From: Pseudomonadota bacterium
GTDB taxonomy: Bacteria; Desulfobacterota; Desulfuromonadia; Geobacterales; Pseudopelobacteraceae
Length of the DNA: 64,000 bases
Assembly: GCA_019352135.1 (NCBI GenBank)
Contig: JABBNX010000001.1
Coordinates: 1-64,000, forward strand
Direction: 5' to 3'
Part shown: piece by piece, positions 8,771-18,846 of the stretch
Numbering within the stretch: position 1 is the stretch's first letter
Layout of the letters: every line of letters starts with the position of its first letter
Notes under the pieces: generated by a model
What the model was told of the DNA's origin: nothing
What the model saw: only the letters and a program-made list of their open reading frames with translations
Databases searched by the model: none
Program-made: the position numbers and the translations under genes

Positions 8771-9546
8771 CCGCGGCAGATCCCGCGTTTTGAATTTTCA
8801 ATAAAGGCCAGCAGGTAATTGACTTCGGGGCAATCCTTGATTTCTTTTTTTATCCGGATGATCGCGTCGGGAAGTTTCAATCCTGCCATAAAAAGAGTCT
8901 TATAGGTTTTTTTCAGATTGTTGATAGTCTCTTCGGAAAAGCCACGCCGTTTGAGGCCAATCAGGTTGAGTCCGCGCAGTTTTGCTTCCCGTTTACTGGA
9001 AGTGGCAATCGTGTAGGGGAGGATGTCCATGCCGACCATGGTGCCGCCGCCAATCATGGCATTTCTTCCAATTACAGAAAACTGGTGAATGGCAACCAAG
9101 CCGCCGATTATGACGTTGTCTTCAACGGTAACATGACCGGCAAGTGTTGCTACGTTGGCCATAACAACTCCATTGCCGACAATACAGTCATGAGCAACGT
9201 GTGAATAGGCCATAAAGAGGTTGTCGTTGCCGACAACCGTCTCGGCATGACCGGTTGTCGTTCCCCGATGGATAGTGGCAAATTCGCGAATCATATTGTT
9301 GTTGCCGATCCTCGTCCAGCATTCCTCACCACGGTATTTGAGATCCTGCGGAGGAGCGCCGACGGACGACTGGGAGAAAATCTGGTTGTTTTCGCCGATT
9401 TCAGTCCAATCACCGATGATGGCATGAGCGCCGACGGTGGTTCCGGTGCCGATTGTGACGTGTTTGCCGATGATGGCGTATGGTCCCACTTCCACATCTG
9501 CAGCCAGGGAGGCTGATGAATCTATTATTGCAGTCGGGTGGATCAT
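8767..9546 (-). CDS. lpxA: UDP-GlcNAc (or UDP-GlcNAc3N) O/N-acyltransferase LpxA
   Basis: First acylation of lipid A synthesis, using 3-hydroxyacyl-ACP. The 259-residue protein shows the left-handed beta-helix hexapeptide repeats and the catalytic histidine in SHVAHDC. Aligning by eye to the E. coli enzyme, the residue at the Gly173 ruler position is glycine, which fits a long (about C14) acyl donor rather than C10. With gnnA/gnnB immediately downstream, the acceptor may carry a 3-amine, giving an amide rather than an ester. It is preceded by fabZ (45-base gap) and overlaps gnnA by 4 bases. Confidence 0.94.
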   Translation of the reverse strand: MIHPTAIIDSSASLAADVEVGPYAIIGKHVTIGTGTTVGAHAIIGDWTEIGENNQIFSQSSVGAPPQDLKYRGEECWTRIGNNNMIREFATIHRGTTTGHAETVVGNDNLFMAYSHVAHDCIVGNGVVMANVATLAGHVTVEDNVIIGGLVAIHQFSVIGRNAMIGGGTMVGMDILPYTIATSSKREAKLRGLNLIGLKRRGFSEETINNLKKTYKTLFMAGLKLPDAIIRIKKEIKDCPEVNYLLAFIENSKRGICRG

Positions 9547-9591
9547 ATTATTTCTCCGTGATGTTACTCTGCTATTGAAAGGAATAGAGTG

Positions 9592-10035
9592 TTATTTCGG
9601 TGAGCTCGCAAACGTTGCCTTGAGATCGGCCTCAGTTACCAGGGCATCATCAACAAAAGCTTTTCCGGCTACTCCCCAGATGCCTCTGCGATTCATCGTC
9701 GTTGTGACCTCAATGCGCAGCTGATCACCGGGCATCACCGGTTTACGAAAACGGGCATTATCAATGGCCATAAAGTAGGTTACCTTGGCGCGGGTGGCTT
9801 CATCGGAAGCGAGATACGCCATGATGCCGGCCACCTGGGCCATGGCCTCAATAATCAGAACACCCGGCATAACCGGGTGACCGGGAAAGTGACCCTGGAA
9901 AAACGGTTCATTGATCGTAATATTTTTTATGCCTACGCAGCGTTTCCCATGTTCTCCTTCAATAATCCGGTCAACCATCAGAAATGGATAACGATGCGGA
10001 AGGATTTTCATGATCTCGTTGATATCCAATTGCAT
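9592..10035 (-). CDS. fabZ: 3-hydroxyacyl-ACP dehydratase FabZ
   Basis: Dehydrates 3-hydroxyacyl-ACP in fatty acid elongation, competing with LpxA and LpxD for the same substrate pool. At 147 residues it is the usual size for a hot-dog fold dehydratase, with LPHRYPFLMVDRI near the N-terminus and the active-site segment GHFPGHPVMPGVLIIEA (catalytic His and downstream Glu). A GGGGAG ribosome site precedes the ATG. Genetic linkage of lpxD-fabZ-lpxA is a classic arrangement and supports the call. Confidence 0.96.
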   Translation of the reverse strand: MQLDINEIMKILPHRYPFLMVDRIIEGEHGKRCVGIKNITINEPFFQGHFPGHPVMPGVLIIEAMAQVAGIMAYLASDEATRAKVTYFMAIDNARFRKPVMPGDQLRIEVTTTMNRRGIWGVAGKAFVDDALVTEADLKATFASSPK

Positions 10036-10036
10036 A

Positions 10037-11089
10037 TTAACTCCCCTGGCTAATCAGTTTTAATTTTGCTTCCAGCTCTGCAACCCGCTTCTCAAGAGTC
10101 GAAACCGTCTTTTTCAATTCCGGCAACCGCGGCACAGTCATGGCGGATTTAAGCCATTCTTTATGCGGCATGGTTGGCGAACCGCTATAGGCGGCATTTG
10201 CCGGCAATGAGCTGGGTACGCCGGACTGAGCGCCAACCAGTACATTGTCACCGATTGTGAGATGGCCTGCAACGCCGACCTGACCAGCCAGAGTGACGTG
10301 ATTGCCAATCTTTGTACTCCCTGAAATTCCAACTTGAGATACGATCATGCAGTCTTCACCGATCTGGCAATTGTGGGCAATCTGCACCAGATTGTCCAAT
10401 TTTGTACCGCGGCGAATCCGTGTCACTTCGATGGCGGCCCTGTCTATGCAGGTATTTGCACCGATCTCCACGTCATCTTCAATTACGACAATGCCGATCT
10501 GAGGGATGCGATAATAACTGCTGCCATCGGGCGCATAGCCGAAACCGTCAGAACCGATTACCGCTCCCGGTTGAATAATGCAGCGGTTGCCGATTCGGCA
10601 GCGTTCACGGACAACGGTATTTGCGTGGATGGTGCACTCTTCGCCGATGATGACGTTGTCGTAGAGTACTGCTCCCGAATGGATAACGGTGCGCTTCCCG
10701 ACTACAACATTCTTACCGATGCAGACCCCCGGATAAATACTGGCTCCATCGCCAATGGTTGCCGTAGCGCTGACAATTGCTGCCGGCAGCACTCCCACCG
10801 CTTCGTGTGGCTTGGTATAGAAAAGTGTCAGTAATTTGGCAAAACCGAGATACGGGTTGGCGACTTCAATAATAGTGCGCCCATACCGCTCGGCGCCCGG
10901 TGCCATAAGAACAGCTCCGGCAGACGTTTCTGCGACTTTGGAAGCATATTTCGGGTTTGCAAGAAATGTCAGGGAGTCAGGACCGGCACTATCGAGTGGC
11001 CCCAGTCCGGAAATTGCAACATTCCCGTCTCCGTGCACAACACCGCCAAGATACTCGGCAAGCTCTGTAACTGTTCGTGTGAGTGCCAT
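10037..11089 (-). CDS. lpxD: UDP-3-O-acylglucosamine N-acyltransferase LpxD
   Basis: Transfers the second 3-hydroxyacyl chain, to the 2-amino group. The 350-residue protein has an N-terminal uridine-binding domain (about 1-105), a long left-handed beta-helix of hexapeptide repeats (about 110-310) with the catalytic His in [11 protein letters not shown], and a C-terminal helical tail (about 315-350, coiled-coil-like, [18 protein letters not shown]). It sits 4 bases after skp and 1 base before fabZ. Confidence 0.95.
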   Translation of the reverse strand: MALTRTVTELAEYLGGVVHGDGNVAISGLGPLDSAGPDSLTFLANPKYASKVAETSAGAVLMAPGAERYGRTIIEVANPYLGFAKLLTLFYTKPHEAVGVLPAAIVSATATIGDGASIYPGVCIGKNVVVGKRTVIHSGAVLYDNVIIGEECTIHANTVVRERCRIGNRCIIQPGAVIGSDGFGYAPDGSSYYRIPQIGIVVIEDDVEIGANTCIDRAAIEVTRIRRGTKLDNLVQIAHNCQIGEDCMIVSQVGISGSTKIGNHVTLAGQVGVAGHLTIGDNVLVGAQSGVPSSLPANAAYSGSPTMPHKEWLKSAMTVPRLPELKKTVSTLEKRVAELEAKLKLISQGS

Positions 11090-11093
11090 TATG

Positions 11094-11609
11094 TTACTTC
11101 TTTCTGCCCGAATTGAACAACTTCAGTACGGCATCGGTCAGATCAGCCTTCTCGTCAACAAACAACATGCTCTCGTTCTTTACAAAAATGAAGGTGTAGC
11201 CGTTCTGTTGGCCATATTCCTTGATAACTTTCTCCATCCCTTCCAGGATTCTGCGGGTAAGCTCTTCGTCCTTGCCCTGCAGTTCATCCTGGGCATCCTT
11301 GGTAAACCGCTGAAAATCCTTCAGCTTGTTCTGATAGTCTTTCTCTTTAGCTGCACGAGATGAATCGGAAAGCATTGTTCCTTGTTTTTCCAACTCTTCT
11401 TTTAATTTTTTGAGCTCTTCCTGTTTTACGTTGATCTCATCCTGAAACTTCTTGACTTTGGTTGCTAGCTGCTCCTTCGCTTCTTTTCCTGCATCAGAAG
11501 TTGTCAGCGCACGCTGCATGTCGATATAGCCGAGTTTAAGGTCTGCTGCAAACACAGAGGTTGATACAAGGCACGCTGCTACGAGACCTACCAGAATAAT
11601 CCGTTTCAT
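11094..11609 (-). CDS. skp: Periplasmic chaperone Skp/OmpH
   Basis: Holds unfolded outer-membrane proteins in the periplasm before BamA inserts them. The 171-residue precursor has a signal peptide (cleavage probably after VFA, about residue 21), the start of the OmpH domain [12 protein letters not shown], and a long Lys/Glu-rich coiled coil (about 40-115) forming the tentacle helices. An AAAGGAG site precedes the ATG. The bamA-skp-lpxD order matches the classic layout. Confidence 0.92.
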   Translation of the reverse strand: MKRIILVGLVAACLVSTSVFAADLKLGYIDMQRALTTSDAGKEAKEQLATKVKKFQDEINVKQEELKKLKEELEKQGTMLSDSSRAAKEKDYQNKLKDFQRFTKDAQDELQGKDEELTRRILEGMEKVIKEYGQQNGYTFIFVKNESMLFVDEKADLTDAVLKLFNSGRKK

Positions 11610-11733
11610 GAAAATATCTCCTTTTAAATTGTGTGGGCGATCGTGCCCTTAAAAACTACAAAAATGCGAGACCTGATAACTGGAAAACTACGTAATTTTT
11701 TGTCTGAGAAGGGCCGACAGTGTTTCTCACATG

Positions 11734-14040
11734 TTAAAACATGCTGCCGATGGAAAATTCGAGCCGCCCACTGGTGTTGTCAATGTTTCTTCGCGGATTG
11801 ATCGGTATGCCATATTCAAGGCGCAGCGGCCCGATGGGGGAAGCCCAGCGGATTCCAGCGCCATAGCTCATCAACATGGTATTGAATGCGGCCGAATTGT
11901 CGTTAAAGGAATTGCCGTAGTCGAAAAATGTGACTCCCTTGAGGCCGGCTTCGGGAAGGAGCGGAAAGGTGAGTTCCACATTACCGAAGAATTCCTTGCT
12001 GCCGCCAAGATAAAGCTGCTGGTTTGTCTGGTTACCGTAATTATCTTTTACTAGCAGGGTATCTGTCGGGGATACCGTCCGGGCTGAATACCCACGCAGG
12101 GAATAAATGCCGCCCAGATAAAACTTCTCATCGATGGGGACCGGTTGTCCGACTTCCCCGATATAGCCCAGCGTCAATTTTGTCGACGCGATCAACTTTT
12201 TGTAGAGCGGGTGAAAATAGCTGTGGTCCGTAATAAAACGGGCAAATTTATTGTCGCCACCCAGGCCGGCGTATTCCGCCGAAAAAGAATTGATAAAGCC
12301 GGTAGAGGGGTCAAGCCGGTAATCGGTGTTATTGTGGGTAATACTGGCGAATACGGAACTAGTGGTCGTTGTGCCGAGCGGATAGGTGTCGTTGCCTATC
12401 GTGTCATGGAGCGACTGGTATGCGGCATCCGGGTTATAGAGATCCTTTATTTCGTACTTATACATCACAAATGTGCCGATAAAATCATTGATCGGATATC
12501 CGCCCTTGATGTCGGCACCGATGAGTCTCCGGGAATAATCGGTATAATCGCGCTCTGAACGGTAAAGGTCACCTCCGAGGGTCCACTTGGTGTCCATAAA
12601 ATAGGGGTCGGTCAGCCCTAAAGCGTACGTCTGCGATTTCCCACCGATGGAAGCGGAGAGATTGGCCTTCAGACCCAACCCGAGGAAGTTGGCCTGCTGG
12701 ACGGAACCCTGGCCGATGATGCCATCGAGTGAGCTGTAACCGCCGCCGATACTGAACGTACCGGTTGGTTTCTCTTTGACATCGACATTCACGTTGAGCT
12801 TATCGGCGGCACTTCCTTTCGCGGTAGCGATGTTGGCTTCCTCAAAAAAGCCGAGGTTCATGAGGTTTTGTTTGCTGCGCTTCATACCGGTGGCGCTGTA
12901 CAGCCCGCCTTCAGTAACACGCATCTCACGGCGGATAACCTTGTCGCGAGTTTTTGGGTTGCCGGCGATATTAATTCGCTCAATTGACACCAAATCCCCT
13001 TTTTCAATGTCAAACGTCAAGTCGAGGGTCTTTTTATCAATATTCAAATGGGTCTGAGGGTTGATTGTGGCAAAGGCATATCCCTTGTCGCCATACACAT
13101 CGGTCAGGGTCCCTATGTCGCCGCGAAGTATGGACCGGTTGAAAATCTCACCCGGTTCGCTCTTCAGCTTTTTTTGGAGGTCAGCGGCCGGATCAAGCAA
13201 GTCACCCTTGAATCCGATTTCACCAATCCGGTACTGGTCGCCTTCAGTTATTGCGATGGAGACATCCAGCGCAGTTTTTGTTTTATTCAGCGTTACCACC
13301 GGTTCGCCAACCTTGATATTGATATAGCCATTGTTGAGGTAATGGTCGGCAATCAACAAAGCATCATTTTTAAGAACCTCTTCCTTGTAGGTGCCTGCAC
13401 TGGTAAGCCAGGACAGAAACCACTTTTCTTTGGTTTCCATGACGCCCCGAAGTTGTCTGCTGCTGAACGCCTTGTTACCGTCGAAATGAATCTCCTGAAT
13501 AAGGATCTTGTTTCCTTCAACAATAGTAACTGCAACGGTCAGTTCGCTGGGAGATGTTTTTTTTATTTCGGTCTTCACATCTGCCAGGTAATAGCCTTCA
13601 TCGCCGTACAATTTCTTGATAGCGGCAACACCTTTCGTCAGCTCTTTTGCTGAAAAAACGGAATTTGGCCGGAACCCAAGCGCAGCCATCAATTTCTCCG
13701 TTGTAAGCTCTTTGTTTCCTGCAAACGTAATTTTTCGAACGATCGGCTTTTCCTGGACAGAGTAGACAAGAACCGTACCTTTGTCAGACTCCTCTTTCAA
13801 AGCCTGAACATTCTGGAAATGGCCCAGTTTATAGATAGCCTGAATATCCGCATCCGTTTTGTCATTGCTCAGGGTATCGCCGGCATGCATCTTGACAACG
13901 GTGAGAATTGCCGATGATTCGATGCGATGATTTCCCTGAATCCGGATTTCTACCAGTTTTTCGCCTTCAGCGTAGACAAGCGTCGAACCGCAGAGCAGTA
14001 CTAAAAGCACTGATGATGTTATTTTTTTGAAACTGGGCAC
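11734..14040 (-). CDS. bamA: Outer membrane protein assembly factor BamA
   Basis: Core of the BAM complex, which folds beta-barrels into the outer membrane. The 768-residue precursor has a signal peptide (cleavage near YA-EG, about residue 25), five POTRA domains (about 27-425) and a 16-strand barrel (about 430-768). The L6 loop motif appears as SLRGYS, the counterpart of the conserved VRGF/Y, and the protein ends in phenylalanine as expected for an outer-membrane barrel. A 124-base gap separates it from skp; I saw no convincing terminator or promoter there. Confidence 0.96.
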   Translation of the reverse strand: MPSFKKITSSVLLVLLCGSTLVYAEGEKLVEIRIQGNHRIESSAILTVVKMHAGDTLSNDKTDADIQAIYKLGHFQNVQALKEESDKGTVLVYSVQEKPIVRKITFAGNKELTTEKLMAALGFRPNSVFSAKELTKGVAAIKKLYGDEGYYLADVKTEIKKTSPSELTVAVTIVEGNKILIQEIHFDGNKAFSSRQLRGVMETKEKWFLSWLTSAGTYKEEVLKNDALLIADHYLNNGYINIKVGEPVVTLNKTKTALDVSIAITEGDQYRIGEIGFKGDLLDPAADLQKKLKSEPGEIFNRSILRGDIGTLTDVYGDKGYAFATINPQTHLNIDKKTLDLTFDIEKGDLVSIERINIAGNPKTRDKVIRREMRVTEGGLYSATGMKRSKQNLMNLGFFEEANIATAKGSAADKLNVNVDVKEKPTGTFSIGGGYSSLDGIIGQGSVQQANFLGLGLKANLSASIGGKSQTYALGLTDPYFMDTKWTLGGDLYRSERDYTDYSRRLIGADIKGGYPINDFIGTFVMYKYEIKDLYNPDAAYQSLHDTIGNDTYPLGTTTTSSVFASITHNNTDYRLDPSTGFINSFSAEYAGLGGDNKFARFITDHSYFHPLYKKLIASTKLTLGYIGEVGQPVPIDEKFYLGGIYSLRGYSARTVSPTDTLLVKDNYGNQTNQQLYLGGSKEFFGNVELTFPLLPEAGLKGVTFFDYGNSFNDNSAAFNTMLMSYGAGIRWASPIGPLRLEYGIPINPRRNIDNTSGRLEFSIGSMF

Positions 14041-14054
14041 GCGTCCCCCGGATA

Positions 14055-14735
14055 TTATGTAGTTTTATTTATTTTTCCATCAACCAGGTGAATGGTGGTT
14101 CCCATGGCTGCCGCCAACTGTTCGTTGTGGGTAACGATCACGAGAGTCAATCCTTTTTTTGTTTGCAGATCCGTTAACATGGCGTGTATGCCGTCACTGG
14201 TTTTCATGTCCAGATTGCCGGTCGGTTCATCGGCCAGCAAAAGTTCGGGACCAAGTACGAGCGCCCGTGCAATTGCTACCCGTTGTTGTTCACCTCCGGA
14301 CAATTCACCCGGTCGGTGGGTCATGCGTTGCCCGAGGCCGACGTCCTCTAACAACGACGCAGCTGATTCACGAGCTTTTTGACGCGGAATCCTGGCTATC
14401 AAAGCCGGCATCATCACGTTTTCAAGTGCGGTGAATTCTGGCAGAAGGTGATGGAACTGAAATACAAAGCCGATACTTCGATTTCTGAATGCTGCCAGTT
14501 GCCGATCATTTTTTCTGAAAATATTTTCTCCGCGGAAGCAGACCGTTCCAGAGGATGGGCGGTCAAGGGCTCCCAGCAAATGGAGCAGGGTACTTTTCCC
14601 GGCACCGGATGCGCCAACAAGGGCAGTTGTCGTGCCGACCTGCAGGTCAAGATCGATTCCGCTGAGCACCTCAAGCAGGTTTGGTCCGTTGCCATAGGTT
14701 TTGCAGAGGCCTCGTACTTCAAGGAGGTTACTCAT
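14055..14735 (-). CDS. lolD: Lipoprotein-releasing ABC transporter ATPase LolD
   Basis: ATPase that powers extraction of outer-membrane lipoproteins from the inner membrane. It is 226 residues, with Walker [10 protein letters not shown] (about 40), the LolD/MacB-type signature LSGGEQQR (about 143) and Walker [13 protein letters not shown]. It overlaps its membrane partner by 8 bases, and the two are surely co-translated. The other close possibility would be a MacB/FtsE-type ATPase, which the LolC-type partner argues against. Confidence 0.93.
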   Translation of the reverse strand: MSNLLEVRGLCKTYGNGPNLLEVLSGIDLDLQVGTTTALVGASGAGKSTLLHLLGALDRPSSGTVCFRGENIFRKNDRQLAAFRNRSIGFVFQFHHLLPEFTALENVMMPALIARIPRQKARESAASLLEDVGLGQRMTHRPGELSGGEQQRVAIARALVLGPELLLADEPTGNLDMKTSDGIHAMLTDLQTKKGLTLVIVTHNEQLAAAMGTTIHLVDGKINKTT

Positions 14736-15996
14736 ACCGAAGCGCCTCTGCCGGAAGCATTCTTGAAGCCTGCCATGCGGGATACAGCGTGGCCAGAAAA
14801 GAGATCAACACTGCAGTGACAGATATAAGAACCACATCGGATGGCACCACCATTGAAGGGAAGTGATCAAGGTAGTAAATATCCTTGCTGAAAAAATTCT
14901 CTCCGGTTATTTTCTCGATAAAGTTGATAATCGGTTCCAGATTGAGTGCTATTATCAGCCCTGATGCAACACCAATGACTGTGCCGATGACGCCGATAAT
15001 CAGCCCCTCAAGCACAAAAATCTTCATGATACTGGTTGCCGTTGCCCCCATTGACTTAAGAATGGCGATATCTCTCGTTTTTTCCATCACAATCATGAAA
15101 AGTGTTGAAGCGATACCAAAGGCGGCTACCAGGACGATCAGGGTCAAAATGACGAACATGACAACCTTTTCAGTCTTTAGCGCGAAGAGTATGTTTTTGT
15201 TCATCTGCATCCAATCACGTGCGTAGTAGTCTACGCCCATATCATGGTTGATTCTGCGGGCCAGTTCACCGGTGCGATACAGATACGCATTCTTAACCTT
15301 CAGTTGTATGCCGGTAACGGTATCGCCGAGATCGAAAAAGCGTTGCGCCTGATCAAGGCTTATGTATGCCAGGGTTGAGTCGTATTCAAACATTCCGGTG
15401 TTGAAAATGCCGGTAACTTTGAATGGCTTCATGCGTGGCATCATACCAAGCGGGGTAATATTACCCATCGGCGAAATTACGTTGACGGTGTCACCCAAGG
15501 ACAGGTTCAGGTGTTTGGCCAGCTCTTTTCCTACCATCAAGCCGGGAGTTGTACCCGGTTCCTGCCCCATTTTTGGATCAAGGCCGTCAATATTTCCTTC
15601 TACAATCGATTTGCTGATGCGGGTAACCTTTCGGTCGGATGCCACATCAATTCCTCGCAGAACCACGCCGGATACATTTTTGCCAGAAGAGAGCATGACC
15701 TGGTTGTAGATAAAAGGCGTTGCTGCTTCAACTCCTTTGTAATCCAGCAGTTTTTTGATAACCGCCTGGTAGTCCTCCATCGGTGCGCCGTTTCGAATGA
15801 CGATAATATGGGCGTTCGTACCCAGAATCTTTTCCTTAAGATCCTCTTCAAAGCCTGTCATTACCGCCAGCACAACGATCAGTGCCATGACTCCCAACGT
15901 AACTCCGGCAGTGGAGATAAAGGTGATAATAGAAATAAAAGTTGATTTGCGTTTGGCTTTCAGATAGCGCAATCCGATAAAAAGTTCAAATGGCAT
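14728..15996 (-). CDS. lolC: Lipoprotein-releasing system permease LolC/LolE (LolF-like)
   Basis: Inner-membrane permease that passes lipoproteins to LolA. The 422-residue protein has one N-terminal transmembrane helix (about 22-48), a large periplasmic domain (about 50-265) and three C-terminal helices (about 275-405), ending PAEALRYE like LolC/LolE. Only one permease gene adjoins lolD, so it may act as a homodimer, as described for LolF in organisms with a single permease; a second copy elsewhere cannot be excluded. Confidence 0.9.
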   Translation of the reverse strand: MPFELFIGLRYLKAKRKSTFISIITFISTAGVTLGVMALIVVLAVMTGFEEDLKEKILGTNAHIIVIRNGAPMEDYQAVIKKLLDYKGVEAATPFIYNQVMLSSGKNVSGVVLRGIDVASDRKVTRISKSIVEGNIDGLDPKMGQEPGTTPGLMVGKELAKHLNLSLGDTVNVISPMGNITPLGMMPRMKPFKVTGIFNTGMFEYDSTLAYISLDQAQRFFDLGDTVTGIQLKVKNAYLYRTGELARRINHDMGVDYYARDWMQMNKNILFALKTEKVVMFVILTLIVLVAAFGIASTLFMIVMEKTRDIAILKSMGATATSIMKIFVLEGLIIGVIGTVIGVASGLIIALNLEPIINFIEKITGENFFSKDIYYLDHFPSMVVPSDVVLISVTAVLISFLATLYPAWQASRMLPAEALRYE

Positions 15997-15999
15997 CGG

Positions 16000-17478
16000 T
16001 TATTTGACTTCCTTGCGAAGTTGCGGAAACAGGATGACATCCCGGATAGAAGGAGAATCGGTCAACAGCATTACCAGGCGATCGATACCGATTCCCTCGC
16101 CGGCAGTAGGCGGCAGGCCATACTCCAAAGCGCGGACATAATCTTCATCCATATAGTGAGCTTCTTCGTCACCCTTATCCTTTTCGGCAACCTGGGCCAG
16201 AAAACGCTCCTTCTGGTCAACCGGATCATTCAGCTCGGAGAAGGCATTTGCTATTTCGCGCCCACCGATAATCAGTTCAAAACGATCAACGATTTCCGGG
16301 TTATGATCATTCTTGCGCGATAACGGAGAAACCTCGGTTGGGTAGGCGGTGATGAATGTCGGCTGGATCAACTTGTGCTCAGCCACTTCATCAAAAATCT
16401 CCATCAGGAGCTTGCCATAGCTGATGTCATCAGAAAGAGTCAGGCCAATACTGCGGGCGTATGACAGAGCCAGGTCACGGTCATCCAGCTGGCGTGCTTC
16501 TATGTCGCCATATTCCAGAATTGCCTCCCGGACGGTCAGCCGTTTCCAAGGACGCTGAAAGCTGATATCAACTCCCTGATTGGTAATATCAAGCGTTCCA
16601 AGAACTTCCTGAGCGACGTGGCAGAATAGCTCTTCAGTGAAATCCATCAGGTCTTCATACGTTGCGTAGGCCTGATAAAATTCCATCATGGTAAATTCCG
16701 GGTTGTGGCGGACGGAAATACCTTCGTTGCGGAAGTTGCGATTAATCTCGAATACTCTGTCAAGACCCCCGACAACCAGCCGTTTCAGGTATAATTCCGG
16801 AGCAATGCGCAGATACAGCTCCATGTCGAGAGTGTTGTGATGGGTGATAAACGGGCGCGCCGTTGCTCCCCCCGGGATCTGGTGCATCATGGGAGTTTCG
16901 ACTTCGAGGAAATCACGGTCGGCCATGAAGCTGCGAATAAGATTGACGATGCGGGAGCGCTTGATGAATATTTCGCGTGCATCGGGATTCACTATCAGGT
17001 CGACGTACCGTTGGCGATAGCGGGTCTCGACATCAGTCAGTCCGTGGAATTTTTCCGGCAGCGGCAGGAGCGATTTTACCAGCAGCCGTATGGAGCGGAC
17101 GTGCAGGGAAAGTTCGCCGGTCTTGGTGCGAAACGGGAAGCCTTCGGCGCCAACGATATCACCGATATCAAACGAATCAAAAGCAGCAAACGCTTCTTCA
17201 CCGATCTCGTCTTTTTTGACATAAAGCTGAATGCGTCCCTTTCGATCCTGGAGCTGAATAAAAGCGGCCTTGCCGAAAGATCTGCGGGCCAGAATACGGC
17301 CGGCCACGCTTATGGTGGCATCAGCGGCGTCGAGCTGTTCTACGGAGCTGTATGCAGCAATTATATCAGCCGAAGTATGTTGAGGTTTAAAGTCGTTAGG
17401 ATAGGGATTTATGCCCGCTTCCCACAGCGCATCAACCTTGCGGCGCCTTTGAAGCAGAAGTTCACTGAGTTCTTCCAT
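16000..17478 (-). CDS. lysS: Lysyl-tRNA synthetase (class II)
   Basis: Charges tRNA-Lys. The 492-residue protein has an N-terminal OB-fold anticodon-binding domain (about 55-150, [20 protein letters not shown]) and the class II catalytic core with motif 2 around [13 protein letters not shown] and motif 3 [12 protein letters not shown] near the C-terminus. It is the first gene of the envelope operon, 3 bases before lolC, with a plausible promoter at 17534-17562. Confidence 0.97.
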   Translation of the reverse strand: MEELSELLLQRRRKVDALWEAGINPYPNDFKPQHTSADIIAAYSSVEQLDAADATISVAGRILARRSFGKAAFIQLQDRKGRIQLYVKKDEIGEEAFAAFDSFDIGDIVGAEGFPFRTKTGELSLHVRSIRLLVKSLLPLPEKFHGLTDVETRYRQRYVDLIVNPDAREIFIKRSRIVNLIRSFMADRDFLEVETPMMHQIPGGATARPFITHHNTLDMELYLRIAPELYLKRLVVGGLDRVFEINRNFRNEGISVRHNPEFTMMEFYQAYATYEDLMDFTEELFCHVAQEVLGTLDITNQGVDISFQRPWKRLTVREAILEYGDIEARQLDDRDLALSYARSIGLTLSDDISYGKLLMEIFDEVAEHKLIQPTFITAYPTEVSPLSRKNDHNPEIVDRFELIIGGREIANAFSELNDPVDQKERFLAQVAEKDKGDEEAHYMDEDYVRALEYGLPPTAGEGIGIDRLVMLLTDSPSIRDVILFPQLRKEVK

Positions 17479-17533
17479 GATGGTGATTCAACCTTTCACA
17501 AACAAATAATAATTCCGGAGAATCAAGCTGTTA

Positions 17534-17562
17534 AAAATATCTGCAACGTTCCGGTACGTCAA
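17534..17562 (-). promoter_or_regulatory. Putative sigma-70 promoter for lysS and the envelope operon
   Basis: On the minus strand, TTGACG (17557-17562) and TATTTT (17534-17539) are separated by 17 bases, about 55 bases upstream of the lysS start. The match to the consensus is good at -35 and moderate at -10. No experimental support. Confidence 0.4.
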
Positions 17563-17619
17563 GAAAAAAGAAATCGGGCATGACCACGTGCGGGGAAACC
17601 TCGGGAGCATTCAGATCAC

Positions 17620-18807
17620 TCACTGTACCTTTATGATGCTGTTGCTGTAAGTATAAGTATAGTCAATGTTTTCTGCAGATGTATCCGCGACGTAAAGGCT
17701 GACCCCGTCAGTCGTGATTCCAATCGGGGTATGAAGAGGGCTATCCTGCAAAGGAATGGTTACGACATTATATGGATCGGATAGGCCAATCCTGCGGATG
17801 GTGTTCAGGTATGAGTCGGTGACATAGAGATATGTACCATCAGTTGTAATACCGTTAGGTTGCCTGAAACGCGCATCTGCCCCGATTCCATCAACTGCCG
17901 TTTCGAGCGGCCCTGCTTTGCCGGCTATTGTTAAAACGTTGCCCGTTAAAATATCAACCTTGCGAATAGTCCGGTTATTAAAGTCGGTAACGTAGAGGCT
18001 GGTTCCATCGGTGGTTATGCGTTGCGGTATATTGAAACGGGCATCGTGTGGGCCGCCATCAGTCGATCCAATTGCACCTGAGGTGCCGGTCAGGGTGGAA
18101 ACAGCATAGTTGTTTTTGAGATCTATCCATCGAATGGTATTGTTGCCGGAGTCTGTCACATAGAGGTTTTCGCCGTCCGTGGTTATGCCGGTTGGCCGAT
18201 TGAAAAGAACCGCAGTTGGTGTCGGAGAGTCAACCGAGCCGGCAACGCCGGTTGTGCTGCCAATCGTAGTGGCTTTGTATGTATTGTTGGCAGCATCAAT
18301 GTCGATGATGCGAATGGTGTTTGAAGCGGAATCTGCAACGTAAAGCTGCGTGCCATCCGCGTTTATTGCGAGGGCGAAGGGCAGATTAAAGCTTATGGCA
18401 AGTCCGGTAACCGCATCCGTGCATTGCAGGGTTGTAACAGTGCCCGAGGATGTGACCTTACGGATAGCATTGTTTGCATAATCCGCAACGTAAAAATTGC
18501 TGCCGTCAGTTGTGATGTCGGTGGGTCGATTGAACGCTGCCGGAGGGCCGTTGGTCGTGCTGTAATTGCTGAAACCGGTGGCGCTTCCGGGAGTGCCGGT
18601 AAAGATTGTCGCCGAAGCGGTAATGCTGAGATCAGGCAGGGGTACTTGAACCGCACCTCCCATGTTATGAGGATGAGTAGTGCTAGGTGCCGCAAGAGCT
18701 GTGGGGAGCTTATATATTGGAGCGGATGCCGTAGTCCCGCTGCCGCCGCATGCGGTAAGAAAAGCAGCAAGAATGAAAACAACTATGAGTGATGCGTATT
18801 TATGCAT
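17620..18807 (-). CDS. NHL-repeat lipoprotein
   Basis: A 395-residue predicted lipoprotein. The signal peptide ends in the lipobox LTAC, giving Cys at about residue 20, followed by a Gly/Ser/Thr linker. From about residue 75 to the end there are about six repeats of the type FNRPTGITTDG-x-LYVTDSGNNTIR, i.e. NHL blades forming a beta-propeller. NHL proteins bind proteins or sugars; no catalytic residues are visible and the role is unknown. It follows rng by 39 bases and may be transcribed with it. A cell-surface location is likely, but the sorting signal after the Cys is glycine-rich and uninformative. Confidence 0.85.
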   Translation of the reverse strand: MHKYASLIVVFILAAFLTACGGSGTTASAPIYKLPTALAAPSTTHPHNMGGAVQVPLPDLSITASATIFTGTPGSATGFSNYSTTNGPPAAFNRPTDITTDGSNFYVADYANNAIRKVTSSGTVTTLQCTDAVTGLAISFNLPFALAINADGTQLYVADSASNTIRIIDIDAANNTYKATTIGSTTGVAGSVDSPTPTAVLFNRPTGITTDGENLYVTDSGNNTIRWIDLKNNYAVSTLTGTSGAIGSTDGGPHDARFNIPQRITTDGTSLYVTDFNNRTIRKVDILTGNVLTIAGKAGPLETAVDGIGADARFRQPNGITTDGTYLYVTDSYLNTIRRIGLSDPYNVVTIPLQDSPLHTPIGITTDGVSLYVADTSAENIDYTYTYSNSIIKVQ

Positions 18808-18846
18808 TTGATTCTCCGTGCGAATATAGATGGTTACGAGCGTAGC

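Noticed and set aside
16837..17583. Plus-strand frame of 248 codons opposite lysS
   Set aside because: Antisense to conserved class II synthetase motifs; no ribosome site or domain.
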